Below, in pieces: positions 16,745 through 26,504 of a stretch of 64,000 bases of DNA. A program made the position numbers and the translations under genes. Numbering within the stretch: position 1 is the first letter of the stretch; every line of letters begins with the position of its first letter. The notes beneath the pieces were generated by a model. It did not search any database. It was given only the letters and a program-made list of their open reading frames with translations, and was not told the origin of the DNA. Source of the DNA: Bacillota bacterium (GTDB lineage Bacteria > Bacillota_A > Clostridia > Christensenellales > Aristaeellaceae); contig JAEZSP010000070.1 in the NCBI GenBank assembly GCA_023421735.1, positions 248,001-312,000 on the forward strand, given 5' to 3'.

Positions 16745-18589
16745 TTGAAAAAAAGGGAAAAAGCGAAATACGGAATCCTGAATCATATTGCATTTCTGGC
16801 AAGGGACATGTGGGCGGAATTTCCGATTTTGATTCTCTTTCTGATTCTTGAGATGACCCTCTCCGTCGTCTCGCCCGTTCTGAGTCTTTACATCCCAAAG
16901 TTGGCATTGGACGTCGTGACCGGGAACGCGCCCGTTGCGCAAATCTTGACCAGGCTAGGTAGCCTTGGGCTTGCAATGGCGCTGGCGACGGGACTTTCAG
17001 GCATGGCGCAACGGGGCAAATACATGATGTATAACGGTATGCGCGGGGTTTACCACAACAAGCTCTTTCTCAAGTCCCTGAAGTGTGACTATGCGCGGAT
17101 TGAAAGTGCGGAGGGGCAGACGAAGTACGCGCGCGCACAGCGTTCGATCAACCCCGGTGACCAATCAGGCACGTCGCAGTTGACCGTACATACTGTGGAT
17201 ATATTTGTCGCCTCTGCAAGTTTTTTGATCTACGCCGGTATCATTTCTACCCTAAATCTCCTTGTGGTATTTGCCCTGGTTCTGCTGTCCAGCGTTAACT
17301 TCTTCGCCGTCCGCCACGCACAGCGATATGAATTTTTGCACAAGGACCAGGAGGCACAGCTGCAAAAGAAGGGACGCTACATCGAAAACACGTCCAATGA
17401 CTGGAAATGGGGCAAGGATATCCGACTGTATGGTATGAGCGGCTGGCTGCTCGAAATGCGGGAGATGATCCTGCGCGCGGAAACGGCCCTGAACCGCAAG
17501 GTGCGTGCGCGATATTTTGCTGCAGGGGTCGTGAACGCCTTGACACTGTTTGTCCGGGACGGATTGTCCTACGGATACCTCATCTGGTCAGTAGCAAACG
17601 GCGCAATTTCCGTCGGAAACTTCGTGCTCTACTTCGGCGCGATCACAGGGTTCTCCGGTTTTGTGGGCCGCATCATTGACGACATCAATGGTTTAAACGG
17701 TGCGAACCTCCAGATGAACGACCTGCGCGCTTTTTTGGACGATATCGATGCGCCTGACCCGCAGAATCCGGCCTTGCGTCCGGTCGGACCGCCGACCATC
17801 GAGTTCCGGGACGTGTGCTTCTCCTATGTCAAGGATGGCACGCCGGTACTCGATCACTTCAATCTTTCAATCGGCACGGGGGAAAAGATCGCGCTCGTAG
17901 GCGTCAACGGCGCAGGTAAGACAACCGTGATCAAACTCCTGTGCGGCTTCTACAACCCCGATGCGGGGGAAATCCGGATCAACGGGATCCCCATCAACCG
18001 TTTCCGCAAAGAGGATTTATTTTCGCTCTTTTCCGCCGTGTTTCAGGACATCTTCCTTGCGCCATTCACGGTATCTGAAAACATCTCTCTGCGTACAGAC
18101 GAGGATACAGATCAAAACCGCGTAGCGGACTGCCTGAAAAGGGCGGGACTCGCGGATGTGATCGCAAAATACTCCGACGGGACGCGCTCGTATATGCTGA
18201 AGGCGGTTCACGACGGCATTGTGCTCTCGGGCGGGCAGCAGCAAAAACTTTTAATGGCGCGCGCGCTTTACAAGGACGCACCGATCCTCATCCTCGACGA
18301 GCCGACCGCCGCGCTCGACCCCATCGCCGAAAGCGAAACCTATGAGTACTTCCACGACCTGGCTCGGGACAAGACATCCGTCTACATCTCCCACCGCCTC
18401 GCCAGCACATGCTTTTGCGACCGGGTCATTTATCTGGAAAACGGAAAGGCCGCCGAAGTGGGCACCCACGAGGAACTGATCGCGCGCGGCGGCGCGTATG
18501 CCCGGATGTACGAAATGCAGAGCCATTACTACAGGAAGGGAGGCGCTCCCCGTGCGCAAGAACCTGACGCAGATCACAGCCTCGCTTAA
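16745..18589 (+). CDS. ABC exporter, membrane plus ATPase domain (subunit 1)
   Basis: 614 aa half-transporter: about six membrane segments (residues 20-320), then an ATPase domain with Walker A VGVNGAGKTTVIK, signature LSGGQQQK, Walker B ILILDEPTAALDP and H-loop ISHRLAS. The TTG at 16745 is 9 nt after AGGGGG; upstream codons are not convincing. It overlaps the next gene, a second half-transporter, by 38 nt, so the two probably form a heterodimer. Such pairs beside LytTR/AgrC-like systems often export or give resistance to peptides; the substrate is unknown. Confidence 0.93.
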   Translation: MKKREKAKYGILNHIAFLARDMWAEFPILILFLILEMTLSVVSPVLSLYIPKLALDVVTGNAPVAQILTRLGSLGLAMALATGLSGMAQRGKYMMYNGMRGVYHNKLFLKSLKCDYARIESAEGQTKYARAQRSINPGDQSGTSQLTVHTVDIFVASASFLIYAGIISTLNLLVVFALVLLSSVNFFAVRHAQRYEFLHKDQEAQLQKKGRYIENTSNDWKWGKDIRLYGMSGWLLEMREMILRAETALNRKVRARYFAAGVVNALTLFVRDGLSYGYLIWSVANGAISVGNFVLYFGAITGFSGFVGRIIDDINGLNGANLQMNDLRAFLDDIDAPDPQNPALRPVGPPTIEFRDVCFSYVKDGTPVLDHFNLSIGTGEKIALVGVNGAGKTTVIKLLCGFYNPDAGEIRINGIPINRFRKEDLFSLFSAVFQDIFLAPFTVSENISLRTDEDTDQNRVADCLKRAGLADVIAKYSDGTRSYMLKAVHDGIVLSGGQQQKLLMARALYKDAPILILDEPTAALDPIAESETYEYFHDLARDKTSVYISHRLASTCFCDRVIYLENGKAAEVGTHEELIARGGAYARMYEMQSHYYRKGGAPRAQEPDADHSLA

Positions 18590-20384
18590 ATTGATGTGGG
18601 CACTCGACCGAACCGTTTTTCTGACAACCGTTTTCGTCTCGGTCATTGACGCCTGCATCCCCTTCGTGGGCATTCTTCTTTCGGCAACCATTCTGGATAA
18701 ACTTACGGCGGGAACGGACGGCATCCGGAACTTGATTCTCGTCGCCCTTTTGGCCGTGGGCGGCGTCTTCCTCCTGACGAGTATAAGCGCCTTCCTAAAA
18801 AAAGAAATGGCAGTGCATACCGAAATTTGTGTACGCCGATTCGACATGAAGATGTACGGGCGCACGCTCACCATGGACTACGAACTCCTCGACAGCCCCG
18901 AGGTCAATGAAATCCGCACGCGCATCCGCAACGACAACAACTGGGGATCAGGCTTCTATTCCATGATTGGCATCCTTCCGTGGCTGTTTTCTAGCGCGAT
19001 GGCGCTGCTCGTTTCCACCGTTATCCTCGTGCCTTTGTTTATGAGCACAGGCCTCTTTTCCGACCCGCTGGCGTTTCTATTGCTGGCGCTGTTCGGCGCC
19101 GTGATCGTCGCAAACGGATGGCATACCTCCGCCAACAGAAAGCGCGGCAACGCCCTTTTGCATGCATTTGCGCCGCGTGAAACGTACTGGGGATATTTTA
19201 TCTGGGGCAATTTCAATTATCAATGCGGAAAGGACATCCGCATCTACGGCGCACAACCACTGATCGGCAAACGCATCGACAGGGGCATTCAAAACAAGGG
19301 ATTCATCCATCCGCTCGTTCGGCTTTCCTGCGCGGGCGGCCTCGTGAGCGGGTTGTCCGCCGGGATCCTCATGACCGTCTCCTACCTGTTCGTCGTGCTG
19401 CGCGCCGTTTCCGGTGCGTTCGGCGTGGGCGCAGTCGTGAAGTACGCGGCGACCATCTATCGCTTTTCTTCATCGCTCAACGATACCATCGCCGCCTTTG
19501 CGGAGTATTCCGTCGCGGCGGGACGCCAGATATCCACCATGGACTACATGAATGTCCCCGATGTCCTTTATAAGGGTACGCTGCCCGTGGAGAAGCGACA
19601 GGACAACGAATACGAGATTGAGTTTCATGACGTCTCATTTAAATATCCCGGTTCGGGCGAATGGGCGCTTCGGCATTTGAACCTGAGGCTCAATATCGGG
19701 CAGCGATTGGCGGTCGTCGGCATGAACGGCTCCGGCAAGACCACCATGATCAAACTCCTCTGCCGGCTCTACGATCCAACAGGGGGCGAAATCACCCTCA
19801 ACGGCATCGACATCAGAAAATATCGCTACGCAGAATATATGTCCCTCTTTTCCGTGGTGTTTCAGGACTTCAAACTTTTTTCTTTCACCCTCGGCCAGAA
19901 CGTATCGACCAGCGTCAACCCCGAAGAAGATAAAGTCAAAAACTGCCTCCATGCCGCCGGCATGCGCGATATGCCCCTCGATGCGCCCCTTTATCAGGAC
20001 TTCGAGGAGGGGGGCGTGGAGATTTCCGGCGGCGAGGCGCAGAAAATCGCCCTCGCGCGGGCGCTATATAAGGATGCGCCCTTTATCGTGCTCGACGAGC
20101 CGACCGCCGCGCTTGATCCTGTGGCGGAGTTCGAAATCTACTCCAAATTCAACGAGATCGTGGGCGATAAAACCGCCATTTACATCTCCCACCGTCTCTC
20201 CTCCTGCCGGTTCTGTGACACGATTGCGGTATTCCACGAGGGAGAACTCATCCAAATGGGCAGCCACGAAGCTCTTCTCACGCAAAAAGACGGAAAATAT
20301 CACGCCCTGTGGATGGCACAGGCGCAATATTATACGAGCGAAAAAGTCGACGCCGATGAATCAGCACGGCCAACGCATGAATGA
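18552..20384 (+). CDS. ABC exporter, membrane plus ATPase domain (subunit 2)
   Basis: 610 aa half-transporter with the same layout as its neighbour: six membrane segments, Walker A VGMNGSGKTTMIK, signature ISGGEAQK, Walker B FIVLDEPTAALDP and ISHRLSS. The GTG at 18552 has GGGAGG 8 nt upstream and lies inside the end of subunit 1. Both signature motifs look intact, so both ATP sites may be active. No clear terminator follows; the R1 element begins 14-25 nt after the stop. Confidence 0.93.
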   Translation: MRKNLTQITASLKLMWALDRTVFLTTVFVSVIDACIPFVGILLSATILDKLTAGTDGIRNLILVALLAVGGVFLLTSISAFLKKEMAVHTEICVRRFDMKMYGRTLTMDYELLDSPEVNEIRTRIRNDNNWGSGFYSMIGILPWLFSSAMALLVSTVILVPLFMSTGLFSDPLAFLLLALFGAVIVANGWHTSANRKRGNALLHAFAPRETYWGYFIWGNFNYQCGKDIRIYGAQPLIGKRIDRGIQNKGFIHPLVRLSCAGGLVSGLSAGILMTVSYLFVVLRAVSGAFGVGAVVKYAATIYRFSSSLNDTIAAFAEYSVAAGRQISTMDYMNVPDVLYKGTLPVEKRQDNEYEIEFHDVSFKYPGSGEWALRHLNLRLNIGQRLAVVGMNGSGKTTMIKLLCRLYDPTGGEITLNGIDIRKYRYAEYMSLFSVVFQDFKLFSFTLGQNVSTSVNPEEDKVKNCLHAAGMRDMPLDAPLYQDFEEGGVEISGGEAQKIALARALYKDAPFIVLDEPTAALDPVAEFEIYSKFNEIVGDKTAIYISHRLSSCRFCDTIAVFHEGELIQMGSHEALLTQKDGKYHALWMAQAQYYTSEKVDADESARPTHE

Positions 20385-20397
20385 AGAAAGTATGAAC

Positions 20398-20620
20398 CTC
20401 GGGAGGTTTGGAGGGCCGCAGCCCTCCCGTATCATCATTTTTTCCGGCTTTGCCGGTGAAAATGGATTCGTCCGAAGTCACAGGGCGAGCATACCCGCCC
20501 GGCGACGAATCAGTTCATGCCCCCGGATTTCGCCCGGAATTTTCGTGAGAAAATTTTCGAAATCCGGTTCCTCGTTCCTTTGGCTTACGTATGAACGTAG
20601 TTCATGCGTAAGCCCTGGAT
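20398..20620 (+). repeat. R1 five-hairpin element, copy B
   Basis: Second copy of the element at 41-240. H1 20410-20416 with 20421-20427 (loop CGCA); H2 20444-20448 with 20452-20456; H3 20464-20472 with 20504-20511, inner 20483-20487/20496-20500; H4 20523-20531 with 20559-20567, inner 20538-20544/20549-20555; H5 20582-20589 with 20607-20614, inner 20591-20596/20600-20605. H4-inner and H5 have different sequence from copy A yet pair fully. It lies between the ABC operon and the promoter of the glycoside hydrolase. Confidence 0.75.
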
Positions 20621-20636
20621 GAATCAGACACACCGA

Positions 20637-20665
20637 TTGATTGTTCCTCCCGCTTGTGCTATACT
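20637..20665 (+). promoter_or_regulatory. Promoter of the glycoside hydrolase gene
   Basis: TTGATT (20637-20642), a 17-nt spacer, and TATACT (20660-20665) with an upstream TG (extended -10). It starts 22 nt after the end of the last hairpin of R1 copy B. Confidence 0.75.
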
Positions 20666-20696
20666 TCTCAAAATACCGCGAATGGGGGATGAAACG

Positions 20697-23618
20697 ATGT
20701 GGACGACCGACCGTTTCCTTCAAAATTTTGCCTCGCCGCCCATGGAATGCAGGCCGATGCCATTCTGGTTCTGGAATGCGAGGCTGGAAAAAGCGGAGAT
20801 CGTGCGACAGGTGCGGCAATTTGCCGAGATGGGGCTGGGCGGCTTTTACATCCACGCCCGCTTTGGGCTTGAAACCGCGTATCTTTCCAGCGAGTGGCTG
20901 GACATGGCGGAAGCGGCAACGAATGAGGCGGAAAAGCGCGGCCTGCACGTCTGGCTCTACGATGAAAACCTATTCCCGAGCGGCATCGGAAACATGCACG
21001 TCTCATCGCGCCCGGAATTGCGCCCGCGCTTCCTCGCATGCGCGGAAATGGAGCCGGATGACAGCGGCGTCATCCCCCTTTCCCGTCTCCCGCGCGGCTG
21101 CACGGTATATCATGTGGCCCACATAGCGGACGGCGTGAAACAGCAGCCCATCGCATACGAAATCACAGACAGCGCGATTCATTTCCCCAATCCGCCCGAC
21201 CGCGCCGTTCATGTCTTTTGGATCGGCACGCTAACCGATGAAAACGATCAGATTTTCGGCGTCGATTATTTGAACCCCGACGTTTTGACGGCATTTATCG
21301 AATCCACGCATGTGATTTACCTGTGCCGGCTCGGAAAGTGGTTCGGCACGGCGATCAAGGGTTTTTTTACCGACGAACCGACGCTTCTCCCCTGGCATCA
21401 CGATATCAGCTGGTATAAAAATCGCACAGACGGCCTCTGCGCACCGTATACGCCAGAATTGCTTTCCGAAATGAAGCGAATTGCCGGGATCGAAACATCG
21501 CTCCCGGATCTGGCTGCAGCACTGTTTTTTGACAGGGACGCCGGGAATCTCCGCAAGGCGTATTGGAAAACCGTCAGCAGACTTTATGAGGAAAACTACT
21601 TCCGCGCCTATGCGGCGTGGTGTGAAAAACACGGCCTCCAACTGACGGGGCATGTCCTTCTGGAAGAGGGCATGTACTTCAACCACATCTTTCAGGCTGG
21701 CCCGCTTCAGGGACTCAGGCACATGCACATGCCCGGCACGGACCAACTCGGCGCCGGATCGGAATTCGACTCGATGGACTACATGGTCGAACCGCTTGCG
21801 CATATCCCCTCTGTCAGGACCAACGTGACGGGTCCGAAGCTGGTCTCGTCCATCGCTCACGCGGCGGGCAAGCGTCGCGTCATCAGCGAGAGCTTCGGCC
21901 TGGGAAGCTGGAAACTCGGCTTTCAGCAGATGAAGGCAACCGTCGACTGGCTGTATGCGCTGGGTGTGAACAGGCTTTGCCCGCATGCGTTTTTCTATAG
22001 CATCGAAGGATTTCGGAAACTCGACGCACCGCCCAGCTTTTTCCATCATTCCGGCGCAGGGCTTTTTCGCGTCTTTGCGGATTACACGGCGCGCCTCTCC
22101 TGGGCACTTTCGCAGGGCGCGCCGATGGCAGATGTCGCGCTCGTCTACCCGGAAAGTGCGTTCCGCGCGGCATACGCCGTCGGAAGGCAGCGCGACGCGG
22201 ATCGCCGGATCAGCGACGCATATGACTTCATGTGCCTGGCGCTGCTGCGTTCGCAGCGCGCGTTCGAGATCATCACCGAGGAATCGCTCGCGTCTGCGCG
22301 CATAGAGGGAGGCGCACTGCTCCTGCAACCCGCGGAAAAAAGCGCGATTGACGGCGTTTCGGCAAGCGTTGATTGTCTACGCTTTCAGACGATTCTCATT
22401 CCGGATGCGTCCGGTATGGACGCGGAAGCGTGCGCGGCACTCCAAGCGCTGAAAGAGGGCGGCGGGCGCGCGCTCGCGCTCAATGACCTGATACCCAAGG
22501 GCGAAAGCTGGACATTCGAAGAAGTTTCGCGTCATGTTACGTCGTTTGTCGATCCTCTGCCGCGCGCGGTCGAACTGCTCGGCGCAGGGCGCGAACGGGT
22601 GTACGTGCTCAGTAGGAAGGTTGAACAGGGAACGATTCACTATTTGGCAAACACCAGCCGCGACACAGCGTTTTCCGGTCATCTTTCCCTTGGCGCGTCC
22701 TGTGCAATCCTGCTCGACGCCGAGATGGGAGAAATGACGGCAGCCGATGCCGCGCAAATGCCCCTGACTCTGCCCCCCAGCGGTTCACTGCTCACATTCG
22801 TGCCCGACGAATCGGCCGGAAACGACAGATGCGATGCGCGTCCGCATGAAAAGCGGATCATGACTCCCGTTGATCCGCAGAAATGGCGTTTCTGCGCAGA
22901 CGGCGATAACGCGCTCCCGCTCAAGGACTGGGCGCTGCACATCGAGGCATCCGGCATGCAGACGACTTACCGCTATGCAGCGATGGTCACGTCCGAAATA
23001 GCAATTCCCGGTGCCGCGCTCGTACTGGACGATATTTCCGGGCGCGGAAGCGTGATGGGGCGATCCAATATCACGGTTGCGGTCAACGGCATCGAATGTG
23101 AACGGGAAGGCTTTGTACACGACCGCGCATTTGTGAAATATAAGGTTGGCGAAATCCGCGCAGGCGAGAACGAAATACAAATCACCATCACCGGAAGCGC
23201 GTGGTCGGGCGACACACGGCCGCTCACCGTTTCGCCTGTTTTAATGGGGATATTCGCGCTCGGGAAGGACGGACACACACTCACCCAAACGGTTGCATGG
23301 ACGGGCTTTTGCGATCCGGTCACAAACGGTTATCCTTATTTTTCGGGCACGTCCCGCCACATTGCCGCGTTCGATCTGCCGCGTTCGGACCATTTGGAGC
23401 TGCGCTTTGAGAAAATCATCGGCAGTGCGGAGCTAACAATCGACGGTTTGTCCTGCGGGGTTCGGCTATGGGCGCCATGGGTATGGAAAATACCCTCCGC
23501 ATGCACCGGGCATCGCGCACAGCTTGAACTCTCCGTCACGAATACGCTGGCCAATTACCTCGGCGATCCGTGTCGCTTCGGCCCGGAAGGAACCGTAACG
23601 CTCGCCTATCATCCGTAA
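20697..23618 (+). CDS. Large glycoside hydrolase-like protein (GH106-like)
   Basis: 973 aa, no signal peptide, so probably cytoplasmic. The N-terminal barrel opens with RPMPFWFWNARL, then MGLGGFYIHARFGLET, HVWLYDENLFPSGIGN and FTDEPTLLPW, a pattern I associate with GH106-like (alpha-L-rhamnosidase-related) proteins. The middle part has GHVLLEEGMYFNH and RVISESFGLGSWKLGFQQ. The C-terminal third is rich in beta-strands and looks like a sugar-binding jelly roll (VLDDISGRGSVMG, VAVNGIECEREGF). ATG at 20697, 8 nt after GGGGGA. It is convergent with the unassigned gene at 23698. Family assignment is moderate; substrate unknown. Confidence 0.75.
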   Translation: MWTTDRFLQNFASPPMECRPMPFWFWNARLEKAEIVRQVRQFAEMGLGGFYIHARFGLETAYLSSEWLDMAEAATNEAEKRGLHVWLYDENLFPSGIGNMHVSSRPELRPRFLACAEMEPDDSGVIPLSRLPRGCTVYHVAHIADGVKQQPIAYEITDSAIHFPNPPDRAVHVFWIGTLTDENDQIFGVDYLNPDVLTAFIESTHVIYLCRLGKWFGTAIKGFFTDEPTLLPWHHDISWYKNRTDGLCAPYTPELLSEMKRIAGIETSLPDLAAALFFDRDAGNLRKAYWKTVSRLYEENYFRAYAAWCEKHGLQLTGHVLLEEGMYFNHIFQAGPLQGLRHMHMPGTDQLGAGSEFDSMDYMVEPLAHIPSVRTNVTGPKLVSSIAHAAGKRRVISESFGLGSWKLGFQQMKATVDWLYALGVNRLCPHAFFYSIEGFRKLDAPPSFFHHSGAGLFRVFADYTARLSWALSQGAPMADVALVYPESAFRAAYAVGRQRDADRRISDAYDFMCLALLRSQRAFEIITEESLASARIEGGALLLQPAEKSAIDGVSASVDCLRFQTILIPDASGMDAEACAALQALKEGGGRALALNDLIPKGESWTFEEVSRHVTSFVDPLPRAVELLGAGRERVYVLSRKVEQGTIHYLANTSRDTAFSGHLSLGASCAILLDAEMGEMTAADAAQMPLTLPPSGSLLTFVPDESAGNDRCDARPHEKRIMTPVDPQKWRFCADGDNALPLKDWALHIEASGMQTTYRYAAMVTSEIAIPGAALVLDDISGRGSVMGRSNITVAVNGIECEREGFVHDRAFVKYKVGEIRAGENEIQITITGSAWSGDTRPLTVSPVLMGIFALGKDGHTLTQTVAWTGFCDPVTNGYPYFSGTSRHIAAFDLPRSDHLELRFEKIIGSAELTIDGLSCGVRLWAPWVWKIPSACTGHRAQLELSVTNTLANYLGDPCRFGPEGTVTLAYHP

Positions 23619-23626
23619 AGCGTCGC

Positions 23627-23658
23627 AAAACCCGGCGCACATTCCGTCGCCGGGTTTT
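23627..23658. terminator. Bidirectional terminator
   Basis: A perfect 11-bp stem (23627-23637 with 23648-23658) has A4 on the left arm and T4 on the right arm, between the convergent stops at 23618 and 23698. Confidence 0.85.
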
Positions 23659-23697
23659 CGGTTCGTTGAATAACGCTCACTCCGGACGGACGAAATC

Positions 23698-25464
23698 TCA
23701 AACCATTTCCTGCCATCGGATTTCCAGATTGGCGCGCGCGCCCGGCGCAATGACGATGTACAGACGCGCAAAGCGGAAACCGGGCGTATGGCAAAACGCC
23801 ATACCGGCATTCTGGATCGGACGGTCGGCATGGAGCATGAGCGTGCCCCCCCGCAGCCGAATCAGCGCATCTTTGCCCAAACTTTCAACCCGCGCTCCAT
23901 TCGGCACGACGAGCGGCAGATGCCACCGCGCATCGATCACCGCATTTTCAGAAACATGCGCAGACAGATTGACACCATCCTTCGCAATCGCATGCCTCAT
24001 CGAGTAACGCGCCAATCCGGGATCGAGATTCAGGCAACGATCCATCATGCGGCCGGAGGACATCGCGGTCACACTTCCCTCTTCTTCCACCACGCGATAA
24101 TCACACGCAGGATCGACGACGCTCATGTATGTGCCGCCGGCATACGCCAATCGCAGCATGGGAATGGGCGAATCGGACGCCCAGCGATGGCGTTGCATAT
24201 TGTGTGGTTCCGCCATTTCATATTCTGTAACGCTGCCCGCGAAGATCGGCCCGTATGCCGCATGCCACAAAAGAGACAGCGCGCCGCCCGCCGCGTGACG
24301 TCCAACCACAAGCACGCCATCGTTCGCGGTCGTGGTTGCGCGCCAATCACCCACGGAAATAAGGTGCGTATCGGCCGACTTGATGACGTGAACGCCCGGC
24401 AAATCGCGCGGCAGATCGACACGCGGATATTGGGTTGCCAAGCCCATGTCGAGCACCGCAGCCAAGGACTTTGCATGCGTGAACGTGTGATGCACGCATG
24501 TGCAGTCGCCCACATCCGCGAGATGGGGTCCGCCCATGAGCAGTCCGTCCCGCGTGCATGATTCCATCAAAGAAAGGTTGCGCCGCGCCGCCTCCGCAAA
24601 GCGCGGATCGCGTTTGGCAAGCAGCAACAGACCCATCTGGCTACCGTCCGATGTGCGACTCCCCCAGTAGGTCCACTTGTTATTTCTCACGCCAAAGCTG
24701 TTGTCCCAAGCGCCATCAGGCAGCATCAGCTGCAGATGATTTTGAAAGAGCGTCGTCGCCAAGCAAAGCGCATCCTCATTTCCCGAAATCGTTCCGTACA
24801 GCGCGAGATTCGGTATCGTTTCCTCCACATTATAGCCGACATCCACGCCGCCGCAACCGCGCGCCGTGTATTCATGCGCCGCGCTTTTGCTTTCGCCCGT
24901 AATCATGCCGTCATATGTCAAATACGAAAGGCATGCCGGATACAGCCGATTCGCCTCGACCGAATAGCGCTGTTCGCCCAGCGCCTTGCCCGCAACGGCC
25001 AACGCGGCAATATTTGAGAACACGTAATTGACGACCCCATGTTCCATACAAAAGCCCGTCATTAGAAAATCAGCCATCTTCCGAAGTCGCGCACGCATGT
25101 ACGTGCGCATTTGGTCGGACATCCATTCGCCGTGATGTATGAGTGCTTCGCCCCATGCGATGGCCGCGAACACGGTAATCCCCTGCCAAAGCGCGTTCAC
25201 ATCGTTGGCAAACGAGCCATCCTCGTTGTCCATGTGGCGCGACCAGAATATGAGCTTCTCTGCGGCGCCTCGGTATTTTTCATCCCGGGTTCTCGCGTAC
25301 ATGGACATCAACGGCTGTACCGCGTCTGCAGACCGTCCGTGTACGCACAGACAGCTGGGACACAGGATCCCCCCGTCCAGCGAGGGCAGATCGGGGCGGT
25401 CGATTTGCAGCGCGATGAGCGCATCGCACCAAATACCAAGCAGCGACTCCATTCTCTTTTTCAC
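23698..25464 (-). CDS. Unassigned protein, possible glycan-active alpha/alpha-toroid enzyme
   Basis: 588 aa, no signal peptide. I do not recognise a named family with certainty. The first two thirds are helix-rich with repeated aromatic and acidic segments (CVHGRSADAVQPLM, FWSRHMDNEDGSFAND, YWGSRTSDGSQMGLLLLA), resembling alpha/alpha-toroid glycoside hydrolases or lyases. The last third is beta-rich (LISVGDWRATTTANDGVLVVGRH and later strands), as in the C-terminal sheets of heparinase-like lyases. The start is a GTG at 25464 with AGGGGAGGA just upstream; the frame is open to 25671 but overlaps the EamA gene. It follows that gene by 28 nt in one operon and faces the glycoside hydrolase, suggesting use of the same glycan. 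Confidence 0.6.
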   Translation of the reverse strand: MKKRMESLLGIWCDALIALQIDRPDLPSLDGGILCPSCLCVHGRSADAVQPLMSMYARTRDEKYRGAAEKLIFWSRHMDNEDGSFANDVNALWQGITVFAAIAWGEALIHHGEWMSDQMRTYMRARLRKMADFLMTGFCMEHGVVNYVFSNIAALAVAGKALGEQRYSVEANRLYPACLSYLTYDGMITGESKSAAHEYTARGCGGVDVGYNVEETIPNLALYGTISGNEDALCLATTLFQNHLQLMLPDGAWDNSFGVRNNKWTYWGSRTSDGSQMGLLLLAKRDPRFAEAARRNLSLMESCTRDGLLMGGPHLADVGDCTCVHHTFTHAKSLAAVLDMGLATQYPRVDLPRDLPGVHVIKSADTHLISVGDWRATTTANDGVLVVGRHAAGGALSLLWHAAYGPIFAGSVTEYEMAEPHNMQRHRWASDSPIPMLRLAYAGGTYMSVVDPACDYRVVEEEGSVTAMSSGRMMDRCLNLDPGLARYSMRHAIAKDGVNLSAHVSENAVIDARWHLPLVVPNGARVESLGKDALIRLRGGTLMLHADRPIQNAGMAFCHTPGFRFARLYIVIAPGARANLEIRWQEMV

Positions 25465-25492
25465 CGAATCCTCCCCTTCTGTCGTGTCAACG

Positions 25493-26362
25493 TCATCCGA
25501 CCACAACCTTCCGCCGGTTCCTTCGATCACGAAGCATTTCGCCCACGAATGTCGAGCCGAGAATGAGAATCCCACCTGCGATCTGCGGCGCGCGCAAAAC
25601 TTCGCCTGCAAAAAGTACGCTGAATAGAATGCCGAACAGCGGTTCCAGATAGCTATAGGATACGATTTCAACGGATTTCATGTGTGAATACACGGAGAAG
25701 AACAGGGTGTATGCCACGCCCGTGTGCAAAACACCCACCAGCACGGTCATCGCAATCGGGAGAAAATCCATATGGGTAACCGACTTCAAATCCCCTTCGA
25801 TCAGCACAAACGGCAGAAGAACGATCATCGCAGTCAGTATCTGCACGAAGGTTGCCGCCTGATTGTCCATCCTTTCCTTGATGGAACGGTTGACGAGCAC
25901 GATGGTGGCGTATATCATCCCCGAACTCGCGCTCAGGAGAATGCCCGTCAGCCCATAGCCGCCGGTTGCATTGCTTCCGACGATCAGAACGAGGCCGATC
26001 ATCGACAGACAGATCACGGCAACCTGAATCTTCGTGATCGCTTCCTTGAGAAGAATCGGCGCAAGGATCATGACGTAAACCGGGCACATGTTATAGACAA
26101 TGACGGCCGACGAAATGCTGGTCAGCTTGTATCCGTAAAAAAGTGTCAGCCACCCAAAGCCCAACAGTATCCCCGAGACGATATACGGACGGATGCGCTT
26201 CCATGAAAGCGCATCCGGTTTTTTCATCCCAATCAAAAGCACCGGAAGTGCGATGAGCGCCCGAAGAAAGGCCAGGCTCAAAGCGGAAAGCGGAATGTAT
26301 TTGGTAAATACACCGAGACTCCCCCAAAGGATCATCACGAGCGCCAGTTTGACCCGATTCAT
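25493..26362 (-). CDS. EamA/DMT family transporter
   Basis: 289 aa with about ten membrane segments in two EamA repeats; the second repeat begins near LTGILLSASSGMIYATIVL and ends VLFAGEVLRAPQIAGGILILGSTF, a typical close. Family members export amino acids, sugars or nucleotide-sugars. The ATG at 26362 has AGAGGA 8 nt upstream; the GTG two codons earlier is too close to it. First gene of a two-gene operon with the 588-aa protein. Confidence 0.9.
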   Translation of the reverse strand: MNRVKLALVMILWGSLGVFTKYIPLSALSLAFLRALIALPVLLIGMKKPDALSWKRIRPYIVSGILLGFGWLTLFYGYKLTSISSAVIVYNMCPVYVMILAPILLKEAITKIQVAVICLSMIGLVLIVGSNATGGYGLTGILLSASSGMIYATIVLVNRSIKERMDNQAATFVQILTAMIVLLPFVLIEGDLKSVTHMDFLPIAMTVLVGVLHTGVAYTLFFSVYSHMKSVEIVSYSYLEPLFGILFSVLFAGEVLRAPQIAGGILILGSTFVGEMLRDRRNRRKVVVG

Positions 26363-26401
26363 ACGCACATTCCTCTGTTTCTGCTTCCGCGGTTATATTT
26401 C

Positions 26402-26430
26402 ATTATAGCCGATCTCCACGCGCCGGACAA
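26402..26430 (-). promoter_or_regulatory. Promoter of the EamA operon
   Basis: On the minus strand TTGTCC (26425-26430), a 17-nt spacer and TATAAT (26402-26407) lie 40 nt before the start. Confidence 0.8.
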
Positions 26431-26464
26431 GCCGCGCAATTCGGTTTCACCCGCACATTCGCAT

Positions 26465-26497
26465 CAAAAAACGCGCGGTGACACCGTGCGTTTTTTG
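26465..26497 (-). terminator. Terminator of the class A hydrolase gene
   Basis: A 14-bp stem (26465-26478 with 26484-26497) has six A/T pairs at its base, so minus-strand transcripts end in six U residues. Confidence 0.9.
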
Positions 26498-26504
26498 ACC
26501 CCTG

